Source: Takakia lepidozioides
Lineage: Eukaryota > Streptophyta > Takakiopsida > Takakiales > Takakiaceae
Direction of reading: 5' to 3'
Length of the DNA: 64,000 nucleotides
NCBI GenBank assembly: GCA_030704615.1
Contig: CM060734.1
Coordinates: 5,642,001 to 5,706,000 of the forward strand
Every line of letters begins with the position of its first letter. Position 1 is the stretch's first letter. Below, piece after piece: positions 1 through 12,780 of the stretch. The notes beneath the pieces are model-generated. The model was not told the DNA's origin, did not search any database, and saw nothing but the letters and a program-made list of their open reading frames with translations. The translations under genes and the position numbers were made by a program.

Positions 1-975
1 GACTCTCTTTTTGCAAGGCTTGTTTAAAATCTATAACCCTCTTGGCATTGTCTCATGTTGCTTCAACGCTGCTGTGTATATCCCAAGTGCCACCTGTCGT
101 ACCTTCCCCTGCATACAGTGTTCTTGATCTTGGTTCCACATGCTAAGGGACCCCATTTCATAATTGAAAGCATGTGATTGGAATTTGTCATGTGTGCTGC
201 ACACAGAATAATTTCAATACTGTTGTAGTGGGGTTAAGAATGCTCCTTGATGCAGTTGAGACCCTTTTTTTGTTCAGTAGATATCAAAGAGAAGGCCAAG
301 CACCAGTGCAAATGTCCATGCAATTAACAAATTACATGTGGCTTGCCTCTTGACATGTGCAATAACCATCAACAAGTCAGCTATGCAGCTTGAGCTGGCA
401 GCCAGTGTCTTGAAGATACATCATGGTGTTTGTGCTAGCCTGGAGCCTACTGACTGATATGTGAATATCAGCATGCTGAAGGAATGTATGACAATGAATG
501 TATTGCCCTTCTTTAGCAATGGAAGGTCCAAGTGATCCATGAAACTTACCAACTTGACGGTGATAATGGGTACTCTTTGTTACCTGATGTGAGCAGGATT
601 TGCAAGTGAAGTCATCACCACCACTGCAACCGCCACCACCGCCACAACCACCTACTGACCCTGCCATTATTTCACTTCAGGTTAGATGCCTTGCTTCGCT
701 GGCTTCCTTTGCTTTTCCTCTACAGTCACTTACAATAGTCTGTTCATTGCGCTGCCCATTGCTTTCTTGGCTTTGTTGGTTTCATGTGTTAATGCCAGCT
801 CTCTGCTGTGAGGGCTGCTGCTGTGCCCTGGGAACTCCAGGCTGAGATGTATACACTCGTGGACTAATCTTTGTTTGATGCCCGTGGGTGTGCATCATAA
901 TGAACATTTGTGGCATTGGTCAATAACTAAACTAACCTCTGCTGCCTGCATGTGCAGTTATATAGTTGTTCAGCG
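1..975. other. non-coding or unrecognised leader region
   Basis: I recognise no gene here. A short proline-coding, CCACC-rich stretch near 605-660 ends in a CAG/GTTAG that could be an exon edge of the following Myb/SANT-like gene, but no convincing reading frame connects it. Confidence 0.3.
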
Positions 976-2325
976 ATGGAGGATGTGGAGGGCGTCAACA
1001 ATGCCTACACCGAGTCCCAGCTTCCGGACTCCTGCGACACATTTGAGGAGACCCTTGCTCCTGACGTGGGTGCCTTTAGTCAACCAGCTGCCTCCAATGC
1101 AGGGACAGGAAGGGGAGGAGCTCCAGCTCGTGGTCATGGTAGGCGGGGGGGGAGTCCGGCGGAGCTGCACCGCAAGCAAAAGTCCGAGGACCGAATTGGA
1201 CAGAAGGAGAAGCCCTCATTCTTATAAAGCAGAAACGGCTGGAGTACGAGGACCGCCACCACCCAAACACAACCACCAGCAAAAAAATTGTCTATGGCAA
1301 GGACGCGTGGAAGAGCATAATGGAGGGGTGTCATGGAGTTGCAGAATTCAGACTGAGGGATGTGGAGCAAATTATCAACAAATGGGACACATTGCAGAAG
1401 CAATTCAAAAAATTGAAAGATTACTTGAGCTCCAGCGGAGCTAGTCCGTGGTGGGGGCTGTCCAAGGTGGAAAAGGTTGAAATTGTGAGGACCAGAAGAC
1501 TCCCTCTTGAACTTTCTGAGGCCATGTACAATGCAATGGACCCGTGGTTTGGGCAGAGGACAATATTTTCTACAACAATGCACACAGTTGTTGACACCGA
1601 TCGGAGGGCTTCCAACACCCCACAACGATTTTTACGTGCAGGCACCTCTTCTTCTATAGGCACAGCCACCCCTGTTGGTACTAGTACACTGCCATCCAGC
1701 ACCCCTACTGTCTCGGAGACAACCACTACGTCCTTGAGTGCACTGCAGCAGACACCTGCAACCTCCACTCCTGGCGATGGCACACCAGGTTCTAGTGGAC
1801 GGAAACGAAGGCAAATGGGGACTAACAACCTCGTCGACTTTGTTAAAGATTTTAACAACGACTACATGGGGCGAATGGAGGCTCAGGAAGTGGGACAGAA
1901 GAACATGGAGATCAAATGTCCTTGCTCTTGACAGGGAGCGTGAGTCCATGCTTGCCATGCTAGAAGCAAGTTTGGCTAGTATGGAGGAGAGGCTATACCA
2001 ATTGGAGGTGCAGATCGCTCCCAAATTTGGCACGCACGTTGCACATGGAGTCATCACACGCCCCATTCAAAAACGGAATGAAAAAAAAAACAAATGCTTT
2101 ACTGATGATGGCCCACTCAATGGAGTCTTTGACAAGGTATCTGTCCTCTGTGTACTTGCTTTTAGTAAGTCGATCTGGCCCAAGTCGATGGTGTTTGGAG
2201 GACAACAGTGCTTTTACTTCATTTCTGTAATTTTGCCAGTCTGGCAATGGTTTTTGGGGGATGTCACTCTGGGGAAGCCCACCCTGACCCTCCCCAATGC
2301 CTTTAGAAGATATGAAGTTAAATGA
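976..2325 (+). pseudogene. Myb/SANT (trihelix-like) DNA-binding protein, two frame breaks
   Basis: The ATG at 976 opens a frame (starting MEDVEGVNNAYTESQ) that runs to a G-run at 1145-1152. There the reading shifts to the frame open from 1143 to 1931. This second frame carries a trihelix-type Myb/SANT domain: NWTEGEALILIKQKR (from about 1194), then KIVYGKDAWKSIMEGC, then KWDTLQKQFKKLKDYL and GASPWWGL. The order W...LI..K, W..I and KWD.L...FKKIKD is that of plant trihelix factors and of Myb/SANT proteins linked to PIF/Harbinger elements. A Ser/Thr/Pro linker follows, then a basic GRKRRQ nuclear-localisation-like stretch. After a second shift near 1915 a coiled-coil segment appears (DRERESMLAMLEASLASMEE), which fits the C-terminal helix of this class. 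Expected role: sequence-specific DNA binding in the nucleus. The first break lies in a homopolymer, so an assembly error is possible. It could be a host gene or a transposon accessory gene. Confidence 0.55.
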
Positions 2326-3886
2326 GATAAAGGGTGGAGCTTGATCTGAAGGGGGGACGGAGGTACCTGCTCTGATGACAGTAAGACCACTTTCTCTTCA
2401 ACGCCAGTCTTGGCAAGCTCAGCTCTGATGACCAGCTTGATCTGTTGGGCAATCTGAGACTCGTAGTCTTCGGAACTGGCAGCAAATCTCTCCCAATGAT
2501 AAGGAAACAGTCAGAATCAGATAGGCGCCAGTCTTGTGGTATTCCATGAGGATTGAAATGTAGCCTGACGTCGGCGTGAAAATGATTGAATTTGGTGATA
2601 GGGTTATTTGATTGTCAATTGGCATTGGCATGAGTCTATGGGATCATAATGTGGATTAACCTGTACAACAACCCTGTATCAAAAATAGAAGTGGCATATG
2701 TGGTTGTGGTCACACTGCCATCCACTGTGGGGAAATATGCCCACTTTGGTTGGAAGAGAGGGAGAAGGCACTACAGTCTCTACAGGGTAAATTGAAAGGA
2801 TTTGGACTACGTAGTAGAACTACTAGCATTCTATGTAATACTCCTTATCTTCTATACCTTTTCCCTTTAGAGAGCTCATTGTCCTTTGCCTCCAGCTGGC
2901 TCTGTTTGACAGAGATAATACAGGATTTCCCAAACTAATGAGCGGCCACGTGAGTTGAAACAGAAGACAGGAAATTACACAGGACAGACTATAAACAAGC
3001 ACGCAAACCTTAGAAAGCCTGCCACCGGCCAATATTCTGGCAAGAGACTGAAAACCTGTCAACTTTTGGCGATTCAAACCAGAAAAAGTTGGATTTGCCC
3101 CCACAGAGATTTTGCAGCTGCCTTCTCCCTGGTTTTGTGACACTCTTCCTGGTGAAGAGACTTTAGGTGCTGCATATATATACTGCCCAATTGGTCCATT
3201 GGAAATGAAATGAAATGAAATGGTGCTTTATAACGTCCGCGGAAAGCTCGTAGAGCTTATGGGACAAAATGGAAGAGAGGTCAGATTGCAGAGACCAGCA
3301 AATGTACAGTTTTGAAAGAAAGTGAGAAGTTGTTCCAGACCTCTTCATTGACACCGAGTGACTGTCATTGTAGAGTGCATAGTGGAATGGCCTTTGAATT
3401 CCCAGCCCCGGGGAGTAGAAGTTCAATATGTAGACATTCAATATAGTCTGAATACATTTATACTACACTCATATTCCCATGCGTCGACGGGGCCTACCTT
3501 CATTCACCAAAAATTTCCCTTAAGCCGCTCAATCAGCCTATGGGATCCTCATCCCAATGCACCAAAAGTGTTTTGTCCCTGAGTATAGGGGCCATTAGGG
3601 GACTTTCTATGTTGAGAATTGTCCCTCTCATTCAAGGGGAAAATATTGGACTTCTGGGGATGGTTGGCCCTTGGGAGAGCACGTAGGTGCTCTCAGTAGC
3701 CCCACTCTTCCCTTTGTGGCTATGCATGCGACTTGACAACCCCACATCATCTTTGGATGGGTACTTTTACTCTCTCTTAAAATGTTTCTTTCTTGGGAAG
3801 GATCTTCAGTGGAGAGCAAGCAACAGGCTGCTTCCCTCTCTAAGCTCTGATGGAATCTACCATCTAATGGTGTGGGGTATCGTTTG
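2326..3886. other. no gene recognised
   Basis: Only short unconvincing reading frames occur. A small GAAAT microsatellite lies at about 3203-3221. I see no transposon ends. Confidence 0.3.
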
Positions 3887-4279
3887 TCAAATAGTGCAGT
3901 GCCATTCTGCCTGACTTTTGCACTCCAAGGTTCTATGATCCGTGTGAAATTTCTTTTCTTCTTGTGAGGAGCTCTGAGTACCCTCACTCAGCTCTGTTAG
4001 TGATGATGGGCTCCTGTACAATTTGTCAACCTCCTGTGCTGGCAAGTTTTTTGCTGATTGAGAAGTGTTTTGTTTAATTTTCTCAAATTGGACAAGTAAG
4101 CTTTCGTATCCGGCCTGTAAACTTTCAAGACACTCATCCTGGGGGGTAACTGTCACTTAGTTGACTGGTTGGGGTTTCGGGGACTCTATCTCTGGTTCAG
4201 ATGATTGCAAGCTCATAGACAACTTGCTAACCTCACATAGCCTAGGATATTCAGCTGTTAACTTCCACCTGGTGATCAT
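3887..4279 (-). pseudogene. unrecognised coding fragment, 131 codons with one internal stop
   Basis: On the minus strand a frame opens at an ATG (complement of 4277-4279) and runs to a stop at 3887-3889, with a single TAA at 4157-4159 in between. Residue use looks protein-like on both sides of the stop: MITRWKLTAEYPRLCEVSK upstream and ECLESLQAGYESLLVQFEKI downstream, the latter probably helical. I do not recognise the family. It may be one exon of a larger gene, with the TAA inside an intron, or a decayed copy. No neighbouring exon could be placed with confidence. Confidence 0.3.
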
Positions 4280-6231
4280 GGCTGTCTACTACTTCCAAGC
4301 AACTTCATGCGGCTGAATTGAGCTGAATTGGGCTGAAAGAGCAGTAACTGTACACCTACACACTTGCTAAGCAATCTCTAGGAATCCCACACGAATATGT
4401 ACAGATGCAGTAACACACCAAACAACAGTGAGACTGTCAACAGTCTCAAATAATTCGTGGAAAGCTATGGTTGAATGGGGGCCTGAAATGTTTGCATAAT
4501 TATAAAACACTGAGTAGTACATCCTCTGCCCAAAGAAAAAAACGAGGCCACTCCTGTGGAAACACTTATGTTTGGTTCAGAAACTATTCAACATTCTCTT
4601 CTATTTTGCTTACTTGATGTCGTAAAGTATGCAAGTGTGGCCAGCAGATGACAATCGTCTCTCAACTCAGCAACGGATTTGGGATTCGAATCTCATGTAA
4701 AGGTAACTGCGGGGGCTGTCGACCGTCTGATCCAGCATCCTCCGTCACGTGGTCACAATGTGGTTACCGTATGCAATCCAGTATTTGCACAAACAGACTC
4801 CAAAACAATGTATTTGTGAGGTCTGCATTGTGGCTGTGAGATGCCAACCTGGATCATCTGTAGGAGTAGAAACCCACGCGGATATGCTCGGATCTCATCG
4901 ATGTCATCGAATCGCAATGCTAGGGACATGCAGGTGCACTCTACAATTGAGTCATCGAAGTTGCACATTACATTGCCACACATTATGCTGAAAGTTGAGC
5001 TAGTTGAGAGTACCACAAATATACGGATTCTCTCCCAACCTCTTCAAATACATCTCGACTTTGGCAGCAGTTCGTGCACAATGTGCTTCATCCTTTGTCT
5101 AGACATCACCGGGGTGGTGTCAATGTAATTGCACATTATCCTGCTGCACACAGTGAAATTGATTAGTTTCCATCAATAGCACCTTAGGACAAGACAGATG
5201 GCATGAATGAAGGCTGGTGTAAACACACCTAGTTTTGTTTCTCGGGCATATGGCCTTCTCCACTAGGTCCATTGAGTAGTACCCAAAGCAAAAGTGTCTG
5301 TAGCCATGCCAATAATCTTCTATCTTGTGACAATAAAAAAAAATCAAGTCTGTAGCATGTTGGGGGGCTGCTCAGCAGAAAGCCCACCCTCGAGGCTATT
5401 CTTGGGTGAGGGGGGAGGGGATGGGAATGATCTTTGGCAGGATTCCAATAATCCTAGGCTTCGATTGTCTTCCTACCAGAGGGTAGTAGCAAGGTTATGT
5501 TGTTTTGTTGTTGATTGTCTACTAATGGAGTGCTTTGTTGCTAATGTGGTGCACTCCTATGTATGTCAGTTCAGGGATGAATCGGAGAGTAGGCATCAGT
5601 GACGAGTGGTGCTCAATGGCTGCACATAGTGCCGCAATACCAGACGTACAAACATTCACATCCTTTAAGCAGTAATGAATGAGACAAGTCCCCTCTGTAA
5701 AGTAACACCTTCATGTCGATCAGCCATGGCGCTAATGTGAGGGGGGTTCTTGGGCCTGGACTTACTCGGCTTCTCGGTAGCAAGAATTTCCAAAACTTGG
5801 AATTACAGTCTCGAAGCTTGTGGGAAATAAAGTTAACTACTCATCTCTGACAATCTCTGCAATGCTTACCCAAAAGCGGTGTCCCGCAATACCTCTTCCC
5901 TTCTTTGTTGCCCCCCAAACTTCGATGTTGATTGCCCAGCTGATTCCATGAAGCTCCTTCCCTCATACAAGCTTGGTTTCTCTTCATCGCAGCAACCGCT
6001 TCGTTCACTCCTACGTTCCCAGTTCCCAATCAAAAATCATGGATGAAGTAGGGATGAAAAATTTGGGAATTTTCATCTTCAAGTTATCCCGTTACCTGGC
6101 CTGTGCGGGCCTTGCGGGGAACACCTCTCAGTTGGCGCCCAGCTTCTTAGTCAACCGCACACTTTAAAAAACTTGGATAGTAGCATCGCCGGCCTGTGCT
6201 GCCCTGTGTGGCCAGGCCATTAGATAGAGTA
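4280..6231. other. no gene recognised
   Basis: No frame with recognisable domains and no clear repeat ends were seen. A GATTCGAATC sequence near 4684 resembles a tRNA B box, but no clover-leaf can be built around it. Confidence 0.3.
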
Positions 6232-7004
6232 TGCCCTGGATAAATGTTACCTCTATAAACGTTAGATTACCATAAATGTTAAGAAACATTTATCCCCTAC
6301 TTGTGCACACTAGCAAATGTTAAGTGTTATTGTTAACCCAATTTACCGCCCTCTTGTTAATTTGCCCTCCATAAATGTTAAGCTTGTACCAGATAAAGGC
6401 TTCAACCTAAGAGGCGAAAGTATATAGTTCCAAACTAGATTTTGCAAGATTCCATCTTAAAACATAACCAATCAGAAACCAAAAAGTAAGTGGGTAATGT
6501 AAATACTAAGTGAATAGATGAAGCAAGTGTATATACAACATTCGAGATTGATATGGCTGGTTATTTCTGAGATACCAACAAATATATGTTCAGCATTTGA
6601 GACTTGACATTTTGCATGATGTTTCGAGAGAGACGCAATCAATAAAGTTTTATGTAGTAGTTGTACCTGCGTTAGCTATTTGTAAGTAGATGGTATCGAT
6701 TGGTCTTTTAGTGAGGGTAGTTAAAATATTCTTGAAATACCTATGCAGTTTTCTTTTTGGTTGTTGATAGGTAGGCCCCCCCACATCTAGTTAGATAGAA
6801 GTTAAGGATGAAAGACAAAGAGAGAATAGAATATATTACACTTTATTTCATAATTGTTAATTTCGTCATTTGTACATTTGTTATATGTTACATTCTGTAA
6901 ATGTTAATGTGCTACAACTAACCCCTTCATAAACTGTTAATGTGTTAACCTTGTTTAAATGTTATTTTTTTTCCTACTCCCGACTGTTAACATTATCCCG
7001 GCAG
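6232..7004. mobile_element. possible small TIR element rich in ATGTTAA motifs
   Basis: The left end TGCCCTGGATAAATGTTAC (6232-6250) resembles the reverse complement of the right end, TGCCGGGATAATGTTAACAG (ending at 7004). Both subterminal zones (6240-6390 and 6850-7000) are packed with ATGTTAA/TTAACAT copies, while the middle lacks them and has no coding capacity. The left end also contains CCTCTATAAACGTTA, a sequence reminiscent of pogo/Tigger-type TIRs in plants. A clean TA target duplication was not found, so the exact limits and superfamily are uncertain. Confidence 0.35.
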
Positions 7005-8329
7005 ACTGTAAGACTTGTTGACCATCGTCTTGCTGCATCCTGGCATTTCTAGCGTTGATGGACCAGCTGGACCTGCTTTCATGGTCTGTGCCTCTCCGAA
7101 ATTAGGTACCTAGTCCGAGGCAATCCTAGATCGCCGCCTGCTGCTTGTAGGGGAAGGTCTGACGAGAAGAGCCTGCCGGCACCAACAGATGGAGCCTCTT
7201 AAAGACTCCAAGTGGCCAGGGAGTCCAACTCCAACCGCACTGACACAAAAGAGGCTACAGTAGCGTGATCGCACCATGTGTCCATAACGGAGTTCAAAAT
7301 CGTGATCTACACATGGTCACCGCAAAAACAAGATAATGAAGCGGCAGAGGGCCCGAGCCATCAAGGAAGGCCCGCATGAAGGAGCCTGACACGGTACTGG
7401 ACATGGCTGATTGAATACCATATTATATGTCCCGCGGAAGCTTGGTCCAAGTAGGGGCATGGTCATCAGTAAATGTGCGCCGACTGCAGGCGAGAGAAGA
7501 AGAGGCACCGAAGCACGCACAGTGTCAGACAAGGGGCACGTGGCGGGAGGTGGACTTTGTCCCTAGTAGCAAAGGGGGGCTGCAGGGAATCAGAGGGCCG
7601 TTGTCATGCACGGGTCCTTGAGGGTAGTCTGCAGGTTGGGCGCGCCACCCTCTCGGCGACTAAAATGCTGGCTCTGTCGATCTTGTCACTTACGAGCGCG
7701 CTGCGAGCACTGTTTGCGCGGGATGCAGAGTTTGGAAGCAGCGCTGTGATTGCTAGAGAGAGATGTGAGTGAGGTGCGGGGTTGTTGGGCTGAGGAGAGA
7801 ATGTACCTACCCATGAGATGCTGTTTCCCGGACCCAGATTTCCCTTCACACTCCTATCATCAATCTGCTGTGTGTGTGCTGCCCAGCAATTAGAGGCCCG
7901 GCCTCGAGATTTTGGGTGCAGGACAGAGACGAGCGGGAGCGGGAGCGGCAGGAATCACGAGCGCCAGCAACCGACAGCATACTGCGCATGGCGGAGTGGT
8001 AGGGAGGGAGGGAGAGAGAGGAGGTGGTGGGGGGGGGGGGGGGGTGGGGCGCGGCCATCGCTCACTCCGACCCGCATCCGCATCGCACGTCGCACGCAAC
8101 TCCACGCACGCGGGGCGCACACACGCGCGCGGACACACGGCCGAAGGGCCGGCCGGAGCGCCGCCCCCCGGTGCCGCGCACACGTGCGGAGGTGCTGTGG
8201 CTGGCGTCCGGCTGCTGCGCGCTTGACCTGGAGGAGGGGGTTGGGCGGGTGGAGGGAGGGGGAGAGACTTGGGGCAGTAGGAGGAAGAGACGAGACAGAG
8301 GGAGGGGGGGAAAGGAGGGGTATGTGTGC
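7005..8329. other. upstream region of the AHL gene
   Basis: No separate gene is recognised. GC content rises strongly from about 7600, and 7980-8300 is made of purine-rich and CpG-rich simple sequence. This is probably promoter and 5' leader of the AHL gene. No TATA box is obvious. Long open frames on both strands here reflect base composition. Confidence 0.35.
8022..8048 (+). promoter_or_regulatory. G-rich tract with quadruplex potential
   Basis: A run of 17 G flanked by GGTGGT and TGGGG lies about 280 bp upstream of the proposed AHL start. Such a tract can form a G-quadruplex in DNA or, if transcribed, in the 5' leader. No functional evidence can be seen. Confidence 0.4.
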
Positions 8330-9151
8330 ATGGCTGGGGTGGAAGGTGGTACAGAAGTGGGCGCGCGGGCCTCACAGCAGGGACTCACATCGGAGGAGGA
8401 GCAGAGTGGGAGCAGCGGGCCTGGGAGATCTAGGAAGAGGGGCAAGCTGAAAGGACGGGGCAGCGCTGGGCAGGGCGAGGGCACCAGGAAGCCCAGGGGC
8501 CGTCCGCCTGGCTCCAAGAACAAGCCCAAGCCGCCCATCATCATCACTCGTGACAACGGAAATGCGATGCGGCCTCATGTGCTAGAGGTGGCTGGGGGGT
8601 GCGATGTGGGGGAGAGCGTTGCCTCGTTTGCGAGGCGCAGGCAGCGGGGAGTGTGTGTGATGGGCGGCAGTGGCACCGTGTCCAACGTGACGCTGCGGCA
8701 GCCAGCTACTCCAGGGGCCACTGTCACATTCCATGGCCGGTTTGAAATAATCTCGCTCTCAGGTGCTTTCTTGCCCCCGCCCTCCCCTGCGCCTACTACA
8801 GGACTCACCATCTCACTCGCTGGCGCAGCTGGGCAAGTACTCGGGGGCAGTGTGGTGGGTGTACTAATGGCAGCAGGCCCCGTGCTAGTCATCGCGGCCT
8901 CCTTTATGGGTGCAACCTACGACCGCCTCCCGCTGGACGACGACGACGGGATGGCCCCGATGGCGCCTTCTGCATCCCCGGCAGTGGTGATGCAGGCTCC
9001 TGATCTTTCATATCCTGCAAGCATGCAGTCTCTGTACAACATTGTGCCCCAAAACACAAACATTAGCAACCAGGCGCAATTGTCTACTCAAGATGTGTTG
9101 AGTCAATGGGCGGCTGGCAGTAGTCATAGTCAACGGCCCCCTCCATACTAG
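8330..9151 (+). CDS. AHL: AT-hook motif nuclear-localized (AHL) protein
   Basis: A single uninterrupted exon of 273 codons. The AT-hook core [14 protein letters not shown], about 50 residues from the start, is followed directly by [18 protein letters not shown], the linker and first strand of the PPC/DUF296 domain. Further PPC landmarks are [18 protein letters not shown], the [15 protein letters not shown] core and [20 protein letters not shown]. The C-terminal tail is rich in Gln, Ser and Pro. A single hook of this type and an intronless gene match type-I (clade A) plant AHLs. These bind AT-rich minor grooves in the nucleus and act as trimers through PPC, affecting chromatin and growth. The ATG at 8330 ([10 protein letters not shown]) was chosen because the frame extends further upstream only through GC-rich simple sequence. 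It is the best-preserved host gene in the window. Confidence 0.9.
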   Translation: MAGVEGGTEVGARASQQGLTSEEEQSGSSGPGRSRKRGKLKGRGSAGQGEGTRKPRGRPPGSKNKPKPPIIITRDNGNAMRPHVLEVAGGCDVGESVASFARRRQRGVCVMGGSGTVSNVTLRQPATPGATVTFHGRFEIISLSGAFLPPPSPAPTTGLTISLAGAAGQVLGGSVVGVLMAAGPVLVIAASFMGATYDRLPLDDDDGMAPMAPSASPAVVMQAPDLSYPASMQSLYNIVPQNTNISNQAQLSTQDVLSQWAAGSSHSQRPPPY

Positions 9152-12075
9152 CAACTCATGTGAGCCCCTCTTGGGATTTCGAAACACCCAGGTCGCGTGG
9201 TTCTGTTTTTAAGATCTGACAAATCCAGCTCACTTGGGACACTCAGCGTAGCTGTAGTCTGAATACTGGCGCACTGCCCTTTCCGCTCTTGATCGGGGAC
9301 CATTTACTGAGATCAGTGAAATTGCTATTCATGGAACCTTTCATGTAAATGACAGAGGATCCCGTTGTTGATTCTTGATTAAACCACCTGGTAGTTGACC
9401 TTGTAGAAGTTCAATCACACTCGCTTGTCGCTACACACAACCTGTCTCTCTCTCTCTCTCGTCTACTTTGTTCAGTGAATCTACGTGTGAATAGGAACAT
9501 CTACCAGATCATACACAGTTCCAGGTTCCAACATCCAAGGCTGCCTTGCAAACGTTGCTTATAACAAATCGCAACTGTTGGATCTCCTCTTTTTCTATGT
9601 GCAACAGGTAAATTGGGATAGAGCTGACTAGTGGCAATGACGATCTACAGGCGCACAGTCTCAAAGAAGAGTCACCTGGACTCTTGGGCTTGATGACTGA
9701 ATTGGGGCTGCCTTTTCCGATCAGTCTAGATCACCAGAGGCAGTCTGCTTGGGCTATAGAGTTTTAGGTCAGTTTCACTCGAGGGATTTTTGGTAGTCCA
9801 CTTGTAGTTCTGTTGTCTTTTTGGTTGACCTCTCTGTGCAGTAAAAGTGCACATTTCAGCCGCACAGTTGACATGACCTTCGAACCCATCACATGGGACT
9901 AGAGGTACGGTCAATCCAACATTGTGAGTGATATTCTCCTGTAAGCACAAGTTGATGATGGCCGTGTGGAGATTCAAATTGATTGGCACACTCCTCTTTC
10001 GAAGAACACCTTTCAAGAATTTCTGCGCCCGGTACATATATGGTGTGAAACTTAAGAATTAAGAATGTCCACACTTAAGAATGTCCTGAATGAGTACCTA
10101 CTCTATAGGTCTCTAGACGATTTCAACTACAAAACACCCTTTTTCATATTTGTGTCCTGCCAATGTCTCACAAGTGGAATTGGATTGTGCAGATGACACT
10201 CCAGTAAATTGTTCTCAAGAGATGTCATCCAGGTCAAGACACGACACGCCAGAAAATGTTCAAAAGATCTTCCGAAGCAAGCCAGACCCTGCCTTGAGTC
10301 TTCAGACGAGGCTTTGGACATGTTTGGAAGCTGAAAAGGTCTACCAGCCCAGGATAAGCCAGGTATTTTGTGTCTAATTTCTGGAGCATTTCAAGTTCTT
10401 TTTGTGTGAGAATTGAATCAACGATGGACACATTCTAAATTATTCCCAAGCTGAACTGCTTCTTTCGCTGACTCAATGCTATTCAGTTGTCAATTACCAC
10501 GTAACATCATTTGACTCGGTTCTGTGAGCTTTTATGAGCATTAGACCCGTGCTAGTGAGATTTTTTGATGAACACTAACTGGCTCTATATCTGGTCTATG
10601 CGTTCTAGATCACTGGTTGAGTTGCAAACCTAGGCCTAAACTGCACTTAGCAGAAAACACATGCAAGAAAGCCTCAAATGTCTGGCCAATACGAACCTAT
10701 ATCAGAGGCTGGCAGCCCTCCCGAGTACAGCAATGCTTGTCTCTCAGCCTACAGATTATGCCAACTTTGTATATGACTAAGTACCTTGTGCTCAAGAAAC
10801 ACAACTCCTGAGATCCCCTGTCCGCAGTTCTAGACGGCCAACAAAGTTTTGTCAACTACGAGTGTGTGGGTAATCACAGGGGATTGTACCACAGGGATTG
10901 TACATGTGCCTGGAGCCTTGGTGCACGACGAATAAAGTTTCTCAGGATTTCCATTGCAGGACTTTTGCATCTTTTGTCACTTTTGGATAGGAAAGTTCTG
11001 ACTGGTCAGTTTGAATGGTATGAGTATTTTTTTTTTTTTCTCATACTTTTTTCTCACTCACCAAATTGTTCCCTAGCCATTGGTAATGTTGGCGGACTAG
11101 GGCTCTTCCATTAGTAGGCAGGGATCCCCCATTCATGATTAAATGCAGATTGCTATGGAAAAATTGAAGAACCAAGACTATGTGTCCAGAGCGTGTGGGT
11201 GATTATGAAAATGAGTCTTCACTTGGACTAGCACATGTATCAATCAGCATGGGCAGCTAGCAGCCTGATGGGTTGACCACTCGTTGGAAGATGGGCCTTG
11301 ATATTTCAGAGGTGCAGAATCTCAACTCGGATTTCCATGTGTCTGTAGTTTAAACTGGGAAAATGTTCAAATCAGGAACCCTTACTACTGACCGCCCCAA
11401 ATGGTTAGCTGATCATATGCTAGCTGCTGTAAGCACCCTGTAGTCAAGGTGTGCACTGTCCAAATGGAAATAAGGAGATTTATAGCCGGTTGAAATCTTC
11501 CTGCTTTCAACACAAGGTGCTCATTCAAGCTGTTGCATATTCGTCACCTTCTACGGTACCCTGCTTTAGACTATTTCTTTCTTGCGATTGCTGACAGTTA
11601 GTTGGGTACATGCAAAGCTTTAATTGGTGCACACGTTCCTGTGTACCTTAGAGAGTATGTGTTCCAGAATAGAATACGTTGAATTAGATTTTTTTTTTTT
11701 TTTTTTTGGTTTTAAGACTTCTTAATCTTCTTATTTCACATGACTGGAGCTGCTTAATTTAACATATGGATAGAGTTAATCTTAAAGTTGAATCTCAGCA
11801 TGATATTCTAACCTCAAGAGTCAGGCACCTTCAATGATATGAATTCGTCTTAAGTTATGAGAAAGGTTCTTGTTGAATCAGTAACCAGGTGAACGTAGTC
11901 ACAAATTGTTTGCATCTTAAAATCATCCATCTCAAGTGATAATCTCGAGCTGGTAAGGTTCTTGTTGTATCAGTAACCAGGTGAACGCGACAAACTGTGT
12001 AGCCTCAACCAAAGCCTGTGTATGCCTGGGAGTTAACATGCTGGATACGCTAGATGGAAAGGTGGTTTACATATA
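9152..12075. other. AHL 3' flank and intergenic DNA
   Basis: A CT microsatellite lies at about 9448-9460 and T-runs at 11029-11040 and 11691-11708. A short direct repeat beginning AAGGTTCTTGTTG occurs near 11863 and 11956. No gene with recognisable domains was found. Confidence 0.3.
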
Positions 12076-12780
12076 GGGTAGAAGCACCGCATGTGCCCCA
12101 TAGTGGCGCTCAAAAGTGCGCCCATGGTGCAAGAAAGTATGCCCATTTTTGGAACGTGTCAGCGCCATGATAGGCCGGCAAGCTTACCCAAAGAGGAATG
12201 AACTACACTACACCATTCATGAAATCACTTTACACTCAAATTATCCTAGGTAGATGAACTTTACTGAAATTTGTTCCAACTACAAAATACTGGGGCTCAT
12301 CAAGAGCTTTCCAATGATATCTTTATTTCCTAAAATGGTTAAAATGGTTAAAATCCAAGGTACCAAATGAGCAATATATCTTGTGCGCCATGATGGGCCC
12401 ACTTGTTTTACCCTTAAATTGCTATAGGTAGATGTCCTCTAATGAAAATTGCTCCAACTACAAAAAGATGGGCCACATTAAGCGCTTTCCAATGGTATTT
12501 TTTATTTGTTTTTTGATTACCATCTCAAGTAGAAAAGATATTAATGAGATATGAATGAGTCATGATAGGAACAAGGTGCGCCACAGACTGACACTGACAT
12601 CCTCTACTTCTATCCACTTTTAATAGCAGATAAAGTCAGAATCTCGTTTAACTTTCAACTAAGAAAAATTGTGTTATCTTAAGAGCTTTCTGTTAAGGTC
12701 TTACATGATCTCATAGGTTAAAAGCACAAACAGTTATTATATTTACCCATTTTCCTGCGCCATGAAGAGTGCTTCTACCC
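12076..12780. mobile_element. MITE-like element, 12-bp perfect TIRs, TA at both sides
   Basis: The ends are exact inverted repeats: GGGTAGAAGCAC at 12076-12087 and GTGCTTCTACCC at 12769-12780. Both are bordered by TA, as expected for a Stowaway/Tc1-mariner-type non-autonomous element. The 705-bp body has no coding capacity. It contains two diverged copies of a segment of about 90 bp (near 12240-12330 and 12417-12510) sharing CCAACTACAAAA and CTTTCCAATG, with a fainter third near 12640-12700. A GCGCCATGA motif recurs near 12172, 12387 and 12757. Confidence 0.65.

Noticed and set aside
3628-3987. 119-codon minus-strand frame
   Set aside because: It overlaps the better 3887-4279 frame in another phase, lacks any domain and looks like chance.
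4684-4697. GGGATTCGAATCTC as the T-arm of a tRNA gene
   Set aside because: No acceptor, D or anticodon stems can be formed around it.
7818-8556. Several long frames on both strands upstream of the AHL gene
   Set aside because: They are caused by GC-rich simple sequence; only the AT-hook/PPC frame shows a family signature.
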